This document shows, piece after piece, positions 45,959-56,568 of a DNA stretch of 64,000 nt. Made by a program: the position numbers and the translations under genes. Within the stretch, counting starts at the first letter, position 1, and every line of letters starts with the position of its first letter. Where the stretch lies: contig JAPWKH010000020.1 in NCBI GenBank assembly GCA_028283605.1, positions 1 to 64,000 of the forward strand. Direction: 5' to 3'. The DNA is from Arachidicoccus sp. (GTDB lineage Bacteria > Bacteroidota > Bacteroidia > Chitinophagales > Chitinophagaceae). The notes beneath the pieces are model-generated. The model made no database searches. It was not told the origin of the DNA and saw nothing but the letters and a program-made list of their open reading frames with translations.

Positions 45959-45997
45959 AAAAAAGCACTTACAAAGATAATTTGTAAGTGCTTTTTT
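45959..45997 (-). terminator. Terminator of tRNA-Val
   Basis: A perfect 17-bp inverted repeat (starts AAAAAAGCACTTACAAA) with a 5-base loop. T-runs on both strands make it bidirectional; it lies just past the 3' end of the tRNA gene. Confidence 0.9.
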
Positions 45998-46000
45998 CAG

Positions 46001-46075
46001 TGGGAGTTGACGGGGTCGAACCGCCGACCCTCTGCTTGTAAGGCAGATGCTCTAAACCAACTGAGCTAAACTCCC
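46001..46075 (-). tRNA. tRNA-Val (anticodon UAC)
   Basis: Read on the minus strand, a 75-base cloverleaf: acceptor GGGAGTT pairs with AACTCCC, D arm GCTC/GAGC, anticodon stem TCTGC/GCAGA with loop CTTACAA giving anticodon TAC, and T arm with loop TTCGACC. The discriminator base is A. The CCA end is not encoded. It has its own promoter and terminator. Confidence 0.95.
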
Positions 46076-46091
46076 TTCGTAAATAGGAGTG

Positions 46092-46122
46092 CAAATATAT
46101 ACTGATATTCTTTTTCTCCAAA
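46092..46122 (-). promoter_or_regulatory. Promoter of tRNA-Val
   Basis: On the minus strand TTTG, 19 bases, TATATTTG: a full match to the Bacteroidota promoter. It ends 16 bases upstream of the first tRNA base. This is one of the clearest promoters in the window. Confidence 0.8.
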
Positions 46123-46216
46123 TTTTTATATGATATTTTTTTATCCGCGATAAAAATTCATAGAACCTTTATCACAAAATCTATTTTCTTCGAGCCGATG
46201 CTTCGTAAAACAATCT

Positions 46217-46224
46217 TAGTTTTG
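46217..46224 (+). promoter_or_regulatory. -7 box of ribD
   Basis: TAGTTTTG matches TAnnTTTG and lies 5 bases before the ribD ATG, implying a leaderless or nearly leaderless transcript. No clear TTG at about -33. Confidence 0.4.
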
Positions 46225-46229
46225 CCGCA

Positions 46230-47303
46230 ATGTCGAATGATTATTTCTTTATCAAACGTTGTTTATCCTTAGCGGCGCTTGGCTCGGGAAATGTAGCCCC
46301 AAATCCTATGGTGGGTGCTGTTTTGGTATATAATAATAAAATAATCGGCGAAGGTTATCATGAAAAATTCGGAGAAGCGCATGCGGAAGTTAATTGCATA
46401 AATAATGTGAAAGAGGGCGACAAGCATTTGATAGCAAAATCTGTTATGTACGTTTCCCTGGAGCCTTGCTCCCATTTCGGGAAAACGCCGCCATGTGCCG
46501 ATCTTATTATTTTTCATGGAATAAAAAAAGTGGTTATCGGCTGTATAGACACATTTGCGAAAGTTAATGGCGGAGGAATTGAGAAATTAAAAAATGCCGG
46601 CATTGAAGTAGTATTAGGCAATTGGCAGAAAGAATGTAATCTTTTCAACAAGCGGTTTTTCACTTTTTACGAAAGCAAAAGGCCTTATATAATTTTAAAA
46701 TGGGCGCAGTCTGCAAATGGGAAAATAGCGGCCAAAAATCAAGCCAATCAGGGAGAACGAGTATTGATAAGTAACGATATTTCGAATAGGCTGGTGCACA
46801 AATGGCGCAGCGAAGAAGCAGCAATCATGATAGGAACGTGTACAGCTTTTCTTGACAATCCTACGCTAACAAACCGGTATTATCCGGGCAAAAATCCTAA
46901 GCGGATAATCATCGATAAAGATTTGAATTTGCCTCCGGAATTGCATGTCTTTAATACATCGTCTGAAACATATATTTTTAATCAGCATTCGGACGAGAAA
47001 AAAAATAATCTTCACTATATAAAAATATCATTTGATGAAAATATTCTTCCTCAAATCATGGAAGAATGCTTTAAACATCAAATACAAAGCATTTTGGTAG
47101 AGGGTGGTTCTGTCCTTCTGCAATCGTTTATTAATCAGCATCTTTGGGATGAATGCAGAATTATTGCCAATAAAAATTTAATCATTGAAAATGGGCTTTC
47201 CGCTCCTAATTTAAAGGATGCTGTAGAAACAGACTCATTTTATTTATTGCATGATCGGGTAGATTTTTACAAACCTTCCTTACTTATTTCCGACAGAAAC
47301 TGA
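46230..47303 (+). CDS. ribD: Bifunctional riboflavin deaminase-reductase RibD
   Basis: 357 aa. The N-terminal deaminase domain (about 1-145) has the zinc site HAEVNCI and PCSHFGKTPPCAD; the C-terminal reductase domain (about 150-350) has ILKWAQSANGKIA and LVEGGSVLLQSF. It carries out two steps of riboflavin synthesis: deamination of the diaminopyrimidine and reduction of its ribosyl group. Both sites look intact. No other rib genes are adjacent, which is common in this phylum. Confidence 0.95.
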   Translation: MSNDYFFIKRCLSLAALGSGNVAPNPMVGAVLVYNNKIIGEGYHEKFGEAHAEVNCINNVKEGDKHLIAKSVMYVSLEPCSHFGKTPPCADLIIFHGIKKVVIGCIDTFAKVNGGGIEKLKNAGIEVVLGNWQKECNLFNKRFFTFYESKRPYIILKWAQSANGKIAAKNQANQGERVLISNDISNRLVHKWRSEEAAIMIGTCTAFLDNPTLTNRYYPGKNPKRIIIDKDLNLPPELHVFNTSSETYIFNQHSDEKKNNLHYIKISFDENILPQIMEECFKHQIQSILVEGGSVLLQSFINQHLWDECRIIANKNLIIENGLSAPNLKDAVETDSFYLLHDRVDFYKPSLLISDRN

Positions 47304-47593
47304 AAATCATATCTTATCAGGCATATTTCTTAAAACGCTTCGCGTCAATTTTATTAAAAGCTTTAATAACAGTTTAATTGCATTTCATGTATCTGTAATA
47401 ATTACGATTTCATAAAATCAAATTAAAAGAATGGCTCTTTGTTAAATAATTTTATAAAATTCCTATATTTATCGCCGTTTATTTATAAAAAACAGAAAAT
47501 ATGTTCTTAACAAAAAGAAAATATAAGTAAACTTAACATAAATTAAATATAAAGATATCTTCGCCGCTTGTGATATGTATTTAAAACCAAAAT

Positions 47594-50196
47594 ATGAAGA
47601 AAATTCTATTAGGACTATTTTGTATTCTTTTAAGTTGTTTTGTCAAAGCACAAGATACAGCCCTGGCCAATAAAGACACCATATCTATTAAAACGGATTC
47701 AGCACTTGTTCAAGATGTAGAAAATACTATGATTGACAACCTCCCTACGCTTGCTATTGACGACGACGATCTTGACAACAACGGCGGAAGCGGTGTATCA
47801 TCTATGTTGGCTGCAGGACGCAACCCGTTTTTAAATGCCGCTTCATTCAATTTCAGTATGATGCGTTTTAAATTACGTGCATATGATGGTAATTGGAGCA
47901 ACACGTATATCAATGGTTTGCGATTCAATGGGCTGGACAATGGTAATACGCCTTATGGTTTGTGGAGCGGATTGAGCAATGTGATGTACGGGCGTGACAA
48001 TGTATTAGGCGCACAACCTACGAGTTTCGGGTTTGGATCAGCCGGCTTAAATACCAATGTAGATATGCGGGCCGGAAACCAATGGGCGAAAACTGAGATC
48101 GGCTATGCTTTCTCCAACAGAAATTATCAAAACAGGATTTATCTGACATACAATTCCGGATTTAACAAAAAAGGATGGGCGTATAGTGTAGCTGCTTCGG
48201 GAAATTTTGCAAACGAAGGCTATGTTGATGGTACGTATAACAACAGCTACAGTTTCTACGGTGCGGTAGATAAAAAGATTAATGCGAAAAATACATTATC
48301 TTTTATCAGTTTTTATGCGCCTACCGAATATGGCAGTCAGGCTGCTTCTGTACAGGAAGCAATAGATCTTGCCGGAAGCCATTATTACAATCCTTCATGG
48401 GGATGGCAAAACGGAAAGAAACGAAATGCGAGTGTTAACAAATCACGCCAACCGGTATTCATATTATCACACGAATTCAGGCCGAATAATCAGAGCTTTC
48501 TTTACAAACTTCCGTAGGCTATTTTTTTGGTGTCAGAAGTTCTTCGGCATTAGACTGGAACAACGCAGCAAATCCTCATCCTGATTATTACAAATATTTG
48601 CCTAATTATTATAAAACCACAAACCCTGAACAATATGAGGCATTAACTGCGGCAATTAAAGCCAATCCGGATGTATTGCAAATCAACTGGCAAAATTTAT
48701 ACAATGTAAATCGCAACGATTATACTACCATTTCCAATGCTTACGGTTATGATCAACCGGTTTCGGGTTTGCAGTCAAGATATATTTTGGGAGACAGGGA
48801 TATCTATACAAAGCATTTCATGTCCAATATAAATTACACTTCGCGTGTAGGCGATATAGTTACAATTACTGCAGGTGCGAATTATGCATGGCAAAACAAT
48901 CATTATTATCAGCAAGTTGAAGATTTGTTAGGTGGTGATTTTTGGTTAAATGTAAATCAATATGCAGAAAGAGATTTTCATAATGACAATAATAAAATCC
49001 AGTATGATTTAGATAAACCCAATAGGCTTGTAGGTAAAAACGGGCATTACGGATATGATTATGATTTAACTTACAGCAAAGCGGCAGCATGGTGGCAAAC
49101 TAAAATTAATCTGGATCATTTTGATTTCTTTTGGGCGAGCGAAATTTCCACTACGCAATTTTTCAGAACAGGAAATGTACGCATGGGATTGTTTCCGGAT
49201 AGCTCTTACGGAAAAAGCAGGAAACAAAATTTTGTAAACAGTTCCAATAAAATCGGCATTACTTACAAGCTAAATGGAAGAAATTATTTTTATATAAATG
49301 CGGCTTATCTTACTACAGCTCCGTCTGCAGAAAATGCGTATGTATCGCCACGTACAAGAAGCAGCGTGCAAAGCGATATTAAAAGCGAAACAATTGAAAC
49401 ACTGGAAGGCGGATATAATTTAAACACGCCGTTTATAAGATTACATATTGGCGGTTACCTTACCAAATCGCAACACGGCATGGATGTTATCAACTTTTTT
49501 GATGACAGTTCAAACGCTTTCGGAAACTATTCTTTGAGTGGAATAGACAGATTGTATTTTGGCGGGGAATTCGGCACGGAAATAAAACTTACACAAACAC
49601 TTACTTTAAATGCCGCAGCTTCTGTAGGCAGAGCATACTATGACAGCCGCCAGCAAGAGACATTGACAATAGACAATACGGGAGATGTAGCTTCCAGCCA
49701 AACTGTATATATGAAAAATTACCGCATTCCTTCCACGCCGCAAAATGTGTATAGTTTAGGATTAAGATACAATTCGCCAAAATATTGGTTTGTTGGATTA
49801 ACGGGAAGTTATATGAATAATGATTGGCTAAGCGTAGACCCGGCAAGGCACGTTGCATCTGCCGTAGCCAATATTGACCCGACAACAGATGCCGCAGCTA
49901 TACATTCTTTCTTACAGCAAGAAAAATTAGACGGTGCCTTTACGCTTGATTTATTTGCCGGATGGAACAAAAGATTAAGACATGTATATATAGATAAAAA
50001 ACCGGTAAATCTCGTGTTTACTTTGGGTGTAAACAATCTTGCAAACAATAAGAATATTCGTTCCGGAGGTTACGAGCAATTGCGCTCCAGCGATTATTTT
50101 GTTACAGACTTTAATAATGGATATGAAAGATTTCCGCCTAAATACTTTTATGCTTTAGGATTAAATTATAATATCAGCGTAGCGCTAAGATTTTAA
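47594..50196 (+). pseudogene. TonB-dependent receptor split by a frameshift
   Basis: Two reading frames make one outer-membrane receptor of about 867 residues. The first (47594-48517) has a signal peptide (cleavage near residue 20, VKAQ), a plug-like region (GLRFNGLDNGNTPYGLWSGL) and early barrel strands. After AAA at 48506-48508 the frame breaks: adding one A restores a continuous reading (KTSVGYFFGVRSSS) into the second frame, which runs to 50196 and ends in a barrel strand. So a single-base deletion in a short A run is the cause, or a sequencing error. There is no carboxypeptidase-regulatory-like domain and no SusD. The DUF5689 lipoprotein gene follows 24 bases later and probably forms an operon with it. 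Confidence 0.8.
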
Positions 50197-50247
50197 TACG
50201 ACAAACAACTATAAATACTAATGACAGATAATATTAAACATACAAGA

Positions 50248-52419
50248 ATGAAAAAGACTTTTTACTCAAAACATATTCGTACATTAATTTTAATAATTAA
50301 TGTAACTATTATTGCCTTCCTTGTCTCAACAAGTTGTAATAAAAAATTTGACACTCCTCCACTTGAATCGACCGATACTCCAACTGTAACAATGTCGATA
50401 AAAGACTTAAAAGCTATGCATACAGTGAAGGGTGCTTATGATTCAATTGTGAATGATGATGTTATTTCAGGTATAGTAACCGCAAATGACAGCTCCGGAA
50501 ATATATATAACCAGATAATTATACAGGATAATACAGGGGGCTTACCCGTTCAAATTGATGAAGATGATTTGTACACCCTTTTCCCTGTAGGTAGAAAAGT
50601 CTTCATACATGTTAAAGGCCTTACTTTAGGAGATTATGGCGGCACCATTCAGCTCGGCAAAGGAATCTCTACCAGTGCTACTACCGGCTCGAAAAGAGTG
50701 GGAGGAATTACTTCAACTTTAGTAAACAGTTTTATAGTAAAAGGTGCCGGCGGCAACATTGTTGTTCCGGTTTCAATTTCAGATCTGTCTACAATAGATA
50801 CATCTATGCAAAGTCCGCAATCGAGCATTTTGGTAACCTTAGATAGTTTTGAATTCGCTGCAACGGATACGACTGCTACGTATGGATATGCAAATAAAGA
50901 TTCTTCATCAAGCAGATGGTTTTATTTGGAAAATTGCGCAGGGCAACAAGTTGAATTATACAATAGCAGCTACGCCTATTTTGCTACTTTAAAAGTGCCG
51001 AAAGGAAAAGGTAATATTACCGGAATATATACAAAATACAACACGACTAAAGAAATATTAATCCGCGATACATCCGATGTGAAATTTAATGGGCCAAGGT
51101 GCGGAGCCGGCGGCAACAGCGGCGGAACAAGCACCGCAATAAGGATTGTGGATCTCAGAGCCATGTACACAAAAGATATGAAGTTGGATAACTATACTAT
51201 AGGTGGTACAGTGATATCAGATGCTGCTAATAAAAATATCTCTTCCGGAAGTTTTGTAATTCAAAGTGGCAATAGCGGAATTTCTGTATATGCCGGTAGC
51301 ACAGTTAGTTACAACGTAGGAGATTCAGTAGTATTAAATTTATCATCATCAGACTCCTTATTGAGTTATAGAAAATCCTTGGAATTAAAATTGCATTACG
51401 GTTATACATTACCCACTGCAATTCAGGCTACAACAGCAATTACGCCTGCGACAAAAACAATTGCGCAGATAAATACCGCTCTCGGGTCGAGTTTAAATGA
51501 TGCCAATAATTTTGAATATACATTGGTAAAAATAAGTTCGGCAACTGCTTCCGGCGGTACAAAATTCAGTGATTCGAACGTGAAATTAACTGACTCGGAC
51601 AATAACAGTATTACTCTTTATACTTCTTCTTCTGCCACATTTGGAAGTGATAATTTACCCACAGTAAATCAAGGTTGGGTCGGTTATGGCTACAATTACA
51701 ATAGCACACATGAATTTTCTATGCGCAACAGCAATGATGTTTCTGCTGCAGGCAGCGGAAACAATAATTCTTCGACAACAGGCGCCGGAATTGATTTAGG
51801 AAGTACCTCTCCTGTTACACTCAACTTTGACGATATAGGGACGAGCGGATTACCCAAAGGTGTATCTTGCTATAATACTGCAACTGCAACTTCAGCAGGA
51901 ACAACAAGCACGTTTACTACAACAGCTGCTTCCTGGAGTGCCACAGGTGTAGGATTTAAAAACTTCGCATCTGCAACCGGCCTTACTTCCGGTAGTGCTG
52001 TTGCCGATCAAAATGCTTCTACAAACAGAGCTTTCGGCGTACGACAAACGAGTACTGCCGGATACGATCCGGGAGCAGCTTTTGTTTTTCAGATAAGTAA
52101 TACAACAGGAAAAACTAATTTGAAATTAGATTTTTTATTACAGTCTTTAGACGCTTCAGCTACCGGAAGGACAGCAACATGGACAGTTGATTATGCAATT
52201 GGAGACAATCCAACGAGCTTTACGCCACTTACAACATCACCAGAAACTTTGACGACAACATTGGGTACATTTGCCAGTACGGCAGTACATGTGGATTTGC
52301 CCGATGCATTAAACAATATTTCATCTACAGTTTGGATTCGAATTGTTGCCTTAACTAGCACCTCAGGAAGTAGCAGTCGCCCATCTACGGCAATAGATGA
52401 TTTTAAAATATCCTGGTAA
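50248..52419 (+). CDS. DUF5689 lipoprotein
   Basis: About 723 aa from ATG 50248 (an ATG nine codons earlier is possible). The lipobox cysteine lies in STSCNKKF. Two DUF5689 domains are visible in tandem: about 45-285 (ISGIVTANDSSGNIYNQIII) and about 300-490 (IGGTVISDAANKNI), each starting with an S/T-K-DLKAMY-like strand. A Ser/Thr/Gly-rich C-terminal beta-sandwich (about 520-720) ends in STAIDDFKISW, typical of secreted jelly-roll modules. DUF5689 proteins sit on the cell surface next to TonB-dependent receptors and resemble OB-fold binding proteins. Here it follows such a receptor, so it may be its surface partner. Confidence 0.85.
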   Translation: MKKTFYSKHIRTLILIINVTIIAFLVSTSCNKKFDTPPLESTDTPTVTMSIKDLKAMHTVKGAYDSIVNDDVISGIVTANDSSGNIYNQIIIQDNTGGLPVQIDEDDLYTLFPVGRKVFIHVKGLTLGDYGGTIQLGKGISTSATTGSKRVGGITSTLVNSFIVKGAGGNIVVPVSISDLSTIDTSMQSPQSSILVTLDSFEFAATDTTATYGYANKDSSSSRWFYLENCAGQQVELYNSSYAYFATLKVPKGKGNITGIYTKYNTTKEILIRDTSDVKFNGPRCGAGGNSGGTSTAIRIVDLRAMYTKDMKLDNYTIGGTVISDAANKNISSGSFVIQSGNSGISVYAGSTVSYNVGDSVVLNLSSSDSLLSYRKSLELKLHYGYTLPTAIQATTAITPATKTIAQINTALGSSLNDANNFEYTLVKISSATASGGTKFSDSNVKLTDSDNNSITLYTSSSATFGSDNLPTVNQGWVGYGYNYNSTHEFSMRNSNDVSAAGSGNNNSSTTGAGIDLGSTSPVTLNFDDIGTSGLPKGVSCYNTATATSAGTTSTFTTTAASWSATGVGFKNFASATGLTSGSAVADQNASTNRAFGVRQTSTAGYDPGAAFVFQISNTTGKTNLKLDFLLQSLDASATGRTATWTVDYAIGDNPTSFTPLTTSPETLTTTLGTFASTAVHVDLPDALNNISSTVWIRIVALTSTSGSSSRPSTAIDDFKISW

Positions 52420-52432
52420 TACGATTCATTTA

Positions 52433-52472
52433 TGCAAGAAGACTCCCGAAACTTTCGGAAGCTCTTCTTGCA
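52433..52472. terminator. Bidirectional terminator between DUF5689 and recombinase genes
   Basis: A long stem of two parts: TGCAAGAAGA pairs with TCTTCTTGCA and the inner CCGAAA with TTTCGG. It lies between convergent genes. T-runs are weak on both sides, so efficiency is uncertain. Confidence 0.6.
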
Positions 52473-52514
52473 CTATATAGGTATTATATCTATTAGGTGA
52501 GCATACAACTTTAT

Positions 52515-54551
52515 TTAAGTCATGTGAAGATTTTTCTTTGAAAATACTTCGGATGGTTTTCGATCGTTTTTTGGTGGAAAAACAAAATCCAAAGGATGTT
52601 TGAAAAAATATCTTGTGATCAATACAGCCACTTTGGGCAATTGAGTTACCCTTACATTCCTCGAACGGATAGCTACGTAAAATGCAAGTGAGAAACTGAG
52701 GAGGAAATTAAAAAAGCCGATACCTATTACTCCGACAAATGTCCAGATAATATCCCAATGGCTTACATACATTTTAAGTCCCTCCAAACCAAAAGCAAAG
52801 TATGCGGTAGAAATCGTAATGTGCCTGATGTCAAAAGGGATTCCGAAGAATTGACCAATCAGCGTTGCATAGCCGAGCATAAAACCCAACACCACATTCC
52901 CGATGATCCCTCCTAAATTAGCTTGCAGATAGTCGGAGAGATGGTTGAGTTTTTCCCTTTGAAATATTTTTTTTAATCCTGTATGTTCTTTCATCCTTGC
53001 GGAGAAATTGCTATAGATTGTTTTGTTATCGAAATAGCCGGAAATGATACCGCTTATAAATAATGCTACGCCGGTAATACATGCGTATAACCAAGCAAGG
53101 CTTGTTAAAGGATTTTGATCGCGCAAAGCCTGCAAACATTCTTTCTTTGTTGCCAACAAAGAATGCCCTGTTATTTTGTCCCAACTGAAAGATAATATAT
53201 ATGCCAGCGGAAATACTATAATTAAATTTCCTATAAAAGAAGCGAATTGGCTGCGCCATACCTTAGCAAACATAATAGACAACCCTTCCAAAGAAACAGA
53301 TCCTTTACGTGCATCTAAAGAACTGGCTAATGCAGACGCGGTCATTGCCGGCTGTTTGGTGGCTAATGAAGCGCCTGTAATAAATATGAGGACAAAAGCA
53401 ATGGCATAATTTAGCCCGAACAAAAAGCTTTGCCAAAAAGGAAGCATATGTACAGAATGTATCAAAGCCTTTAGCATGGCGGCAAATGCAATGATAACTC
53501 CTCCGCCCGCCGCAGAATAAAAAAAACTTGTGTATTCACTTCTTGTTGTAGTGATATAATGTTCGCCGGATTCACTTTTATGTTCGGCAATCTGATAGGC
53601 TAATAAAGTAGTTGTGTTTCTAAACAAATCGCTCAGGCTGTTTCTTTTGCAAATGCTTTTTATGATCGACTTAAATAAATTTACGGAATTATCCATAGCC
53701 TTTTCCGGAATTTCGCCTGGCGTGAGGAAACGCAGAAGTATCCTGATGCGCTGTAATTGTTCTTCATTTCTTTGTAATAAATATGTTTGCCTTAAGCTTG
53801 TGCCGAATGTAAGCGTGCTTCTTTTTATATCTTCAATAATTGTTTCACATTTTGCCACAAGCATTCTTACCTTATCGCCGGATGCAATAATGATTTCATC
53901 GGAACTGCTTTCATTTCCTGCCACGAACAGAAATGATTGAATTTGCTTGTTCAATTCTATAAATGGAGATATAAATTCATTTTGGTTTCTTAATTGAGAG
54001 CTCAGATCATCATCCAGTCCTAAAGAAGAAACACGGTAAGACAATATATTTAGCGCATTGATTAAATATTTTCTTACAGGTGCGTTTTCTTTATTCAATG
54101 CTTTTACAGCCAGCATAAAAAAATCGATCCATAAATTATTCGGAATTGAATCTACCCATTTGTAGTCATCATATTTGTTGAATGCCTGTTCCAGCAAATA
54201 GTTCATGCTACGCTTATCAGGAAGCGGCGGCAGGAATTTTGCATTCATTTTCTTGGAAAATTCAGTAAAGAAAGTTTCGCCTGTAAGTACGCCTACACTT
54301 GTAAACAATGATTGGCTGTCTTGCGTATTAAAAAGATAAATAAACAAATTTTCCATAGCGGATTCAAATGCTTTATCGTCTTTCGACCGATTAACGATTA
54401 AAGTCATTTTTTCTACGGCGTTTTGGTATTTATCAGGCCTTAATCCGTTGATTAATTTTATGAAAAGAGGACCGTATAAATTTTTATCGGTATTGCTTTT
54501 TATATCCTTTATGATTCCATTAATGTCTAAAGCTTCTTCTTTCTTTTTCAT
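52515..54551 (-). CDS. Gcr-type site-specific recombinase family protein (PF10136-like)
   Basis: 678 aa. The first roughly 340 residues are soluble and helical; the C-terminal half has six or seven membrane helices (for example LIVFPLAYILSF, FFNFLLSFSLAFYVAI). Segments such as LPPLPDKRSMNYLLEQAFNK and SLGIPFDIRHITIS-like text (FFGIPFDIRHITIS) fit the family annotated as site-specific recombinase Gcr. The name comes from an old genetic link in Neisseria; the membrane topology makes a DNA recombinase unlikely and the true role is unknown. It starts at ATG 54551. Confidence 0.75.
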   Translation of the reverse strand: MKKKEEALDINGIIKDIKSNTDKNLYGPLFIKLINGLRPDKYQNAVEKMTLIVNRSKDDKAFESAMENLFIYLFNTQDSQSLFTSVGVLTGETFFTEFSKKMNAKFLPPLPDKRSMNYLLEQAFNKYDDYKWVDSIPNNLWIDFFMLAVKALNKENAPVRKYLINALNILSYRVSSLGLDDDLSSQLRNQNEFISPFIELNKQIQSFLFVAGNESSSDEIIIASGDKVRMLVAKCETIIEDIKRSTLTFGTSLRQTYLLQRNEEQLQRIRILLRFLTPGEIPEKAMDNSVNLFKSIIKSICKRNSLSDLFRNTTTLLAYQIAEHKSESGEHYITTTRSEYTSFFYSAAGGGVIIAFAAMLKALIHSVHMLPFWQSFLFGLNYAIAFVLIFITGASLATKQPAMTASALASSLDARKGSVSLEGLSIMFAKVWRSQFASFIGNLIIVFPLAYILSFSWDKITGHSLLATKKECLQALRDQNPLTSLAWLYACITGVALFISGIISGYFDNKTIYSNFSARMKEHTGLKKIFQREKLNHLSDYLQANLGGIIGNVVLGFMLGYATLIGQFFGIPFDIRHITISTAYFAFGLEGLKMYVSHWDIIWTFVGVIGIGFFNFLLSFSLAFYVAIRSRNVRVTQLPKVAVLITRYFFKHPLDFVFPPKNDRKPSEVFSKKNLHMT

Positions 54552-54675
54552 TAATGTTTTGTTAGATTCGAAAAAATGAATGGTAATTATTAAACCATTT
54601 TTATGTTGGTGTTAATCAAACTTAGTTCATTTTGCTAAATGATTATTCTAAAAGGATTTGCCGGATTTTCCTCTT

Positions 54676-55503
54676 CTATGGATTTTGTTTTTCCGCTATC
54701 TCTTCCAATTGCTGATTTTCGGAATCTTCTTTACTATCGATTGGTTTTCTTCCCATTTCTAAAATCCAGTCTTTGCGCTTCAATTCAAAATTTGTTCCGA
54801 GATATAGCCTTCGTACATGTTCATCGCCCGCCAGTTCTTCCGCCGTGCCATGCTTGAATATTTTACCTTCTATCAAAAGGTAAGCGCGGTCGCATATAGA
54901 GAGCGTTTCGTTTACATTGTGGTCTGTAATGAGGATGCCGATATTTTTATATTTTAATTTTGCGACTACAGCCTGTATATCTTCTACTGCGATAGGATCT
55001 ACACCAGCAAAAGGTTCATCAAGCAAAATAAATTTAGGATCCACAGCCAATGCACGCGCTATCTCTGTTCTGCGCCGTTCGCCGCCGCTCAGGCTGTCGC
55101 CGTTATTTTTGCGCACATGCTGTAAACTAAACTCGTCTAACAACGATTCTAATTTTGCCATGCGTTCCGCTTTTGAAAGCTTGGTCATTTCCAACACTGC
55201 AAGAATATTATCTTCTACACTTAATTTCCGAAAAACAGACGCTTCCTGCGGCAGATAACCGATACCCATTTGCGCACGTTTATACATAGGCAGTTTAGTA
55301 ATTTCTTCTTCATTTAGATACACAAAACCATCGTCAGGTTTTATTAATCCCACAACCATATAAAATGTAGTGGTTTTACCTGCTCCGTTCGGGCCGAGCA
55401 AGCCAACGATTTCGCCTTGTGTTACAGAAACGGAAACATGGTTTACTACCGTTCTGTTTCGATATGTTTTTACTAAATCTTTTGTGGAAATGGTAATGCT
55501 CAA
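54676..55503 (-). CDS. lptB: LPS export ABC transporter ATPase LptB
   Basis: 275 aa; the ATPase core is about 240 aa with Walker [11 protein letters not shown], signature LSGGERRR, Walker [14 protein letters not shown] and H-loop [10 protein letters not shown]. The [20 protein letters not shown] segment is characteristic of LptB. About 30 extra polar residues at the C terminus go beyond the usual length. The start codon appears to be TTG at 55503. It powers lipopolysaccharide transport from the inner membrane with LptF and LptG, encoded elsewhere. Confidence 0.94.
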   Translation of the reverse strand: MSITISTKDLVKTYRNRTVVNHVSVSVTQGEIVGLLGPNGAGKTTTFYMVVGLIKPDDGFVYLNEEEITKLPMYKRAQMGIGYLPQEASVFRKLSVEDNILAVLEMTKLSKAERMAKLESLLDEFSLQHVRKNNGDSLSGGERRRTEIARALAVDPKFILLDEPFAGVDPIAVEDIQAVVAKLKYKNIGILITDHNVNETLSICDRAYLLIEGKIFKHGTAEELAGDEHVRRLYLGTNFELKRKDWILEMGRKPIDSKEDSENQQLEEIAEKQNP

Positions 55504-55578
55504 CTCAAATATTTTTACAAATGTATGGATAAAAGAAGCGGCAAGGAGTTAAGAAAACTGATAAATAATTGAACAACC

Positions 55579-56109
55579 CTAAAGTTGGTAAATCATAGAT
55601 GCCGCCAGTTTTCGCCCGCCGTTTTTTAATATTTTTTCCAATATCTGGGTGGTTGCGTATGCATCGCCCATCGCTCTGTGCCTTGAAGAATTTGTAATAT
55701 CCAGCTCTTTGCATAAATTTTCCAGCCCGTGTTTTTGAATATTAGGAAATGCTTTTCTGCTGAGGTTTAATGTACATAATACATCTGCACTATAATCATA
55801 GCCTGCATTTCTTAAAAAATGCTGCACATAAGAATAATCAAAATCTGCATTGTGCGCCACAAAAATTTTTCCGTCAAGCATTTCAAATATTTCGCCTGCA
55901 ACTTCATTAAAATCCGGCGCTTTAGCAACCATTTCATTGGTAATGCCTGTGAGCTTTTCCACGTATTGAGGAATAGCTACATGCGGATTAATTAGCGTCT
56001 CGTACTTTTTTTCTGTCTTTTCTCCATTGTAATGAATAATAGCTATATCCGTAATACCATTTTTTTCAACCGGACTGCCGGTCGTTTCTATATCAATAAT
56101 TGCGTACAT
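55579..56109 (-). CDS. DnaQ-like 3'-5' exonuclease domain protein
   Basis: 176 aa of the DEDDh exonuclease fold. Exo I: IIDIETTGSPVEKNG; Exo II: FVAHNADFDYSYV; Exo III: SSRHRAMGDAYAT with the catalytic H and D. In many Bacteroidota the same domain is fused to a GIY-YIG endonuclease; here it stands alone at 176 aa, so it could be a stand-alone exonuclease or a polymerase III epsilon-like proofreading protein. It begins with ATG 56109 and lies just downstream of the lptB start region on the same strand. Confidence 0.88.
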   Translation of the reverse strand: MYAIIDIETTGSPVEKNGITDIAIIHYNGEKTEKKYETLINPHVAIPQYVEKLTGITNEMVAKAPDFNEVAGEIFEMLDGKIFVAHNADFDYSYVQHFLRNAGYDYSADVLCTLNLSRKAFPNIQKHGLENLCKELDITNSSRHRAMGDAYATTQILEKILKNGGRKLAASMIYQL

Positions 56110-56217
56110 GCCTAAAATAATATAATACTTTTTTGATTTATTAAAATAAAGGAACTAAATTAGTTATTGTTATTCAAAGGTTATTTACTTTTGTATAAAT
56201 TTTGATTTTTCTTCGGA

Positions 56218-56439
56218 ATGAAAAAACTTTTACTTATAGCAATAGTCGGCATGTGTGTTACAAGTTGTAGCAGCACTATGAGCAATGACTATCAACTGAG
56301 CGATTTGCTTGGGAAAAATTTATTGCATTCATTTCTTTCCAAAGATACCAAAGAAATAAATGATTCATTAAAATCGCAATCAGATAAACATTTTAATTTC
56401 TTTCTGAAAGAAGGCATTGCCAAAAAATTCGGCTTATAA
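56218..56439 (+). CDS. Small lipoprotein, unknown function
   Basis: 73 aa. A lipoprotein signal (LLLIAIVGMCVTSCSS) places the lipidated cysteine near residue 17. The remaining 55 residues are polar and likely helical, ending in AKKFGL. It is a probable outer-membrane or periplasmic lipoprotein of unknown function. I recognise no domain. It is followed by a 129-bp gap and rocD. Confidence 0.7.
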   Translation: MKKLLLIAIVGMCVTSCSSTMSNDYQLSDLLGKNLLHSFLSKDTKEINDSLKSQSDKHFNFFLKEGIAKKFGL

Positions 56440-56568
56440 TTTTAAGAAATGAATATATCTTTCTTACATAGCAATCTCGATTATCTCAATCATCCCGCCG
56501 GGTAGTATCATTTTATTCTCCTGCAATTTTTTTCTTTTTAAATTTTCTTAATTACAAATCTTTAAGCA

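Noticed and set aside
48598-50196. Second half of the receptor as an independent gene
   Set aside because: Its frame is open upstream to about 48509 with conserved-looking barrel sequence, it has no signal peptide, and one base restores a single gene.
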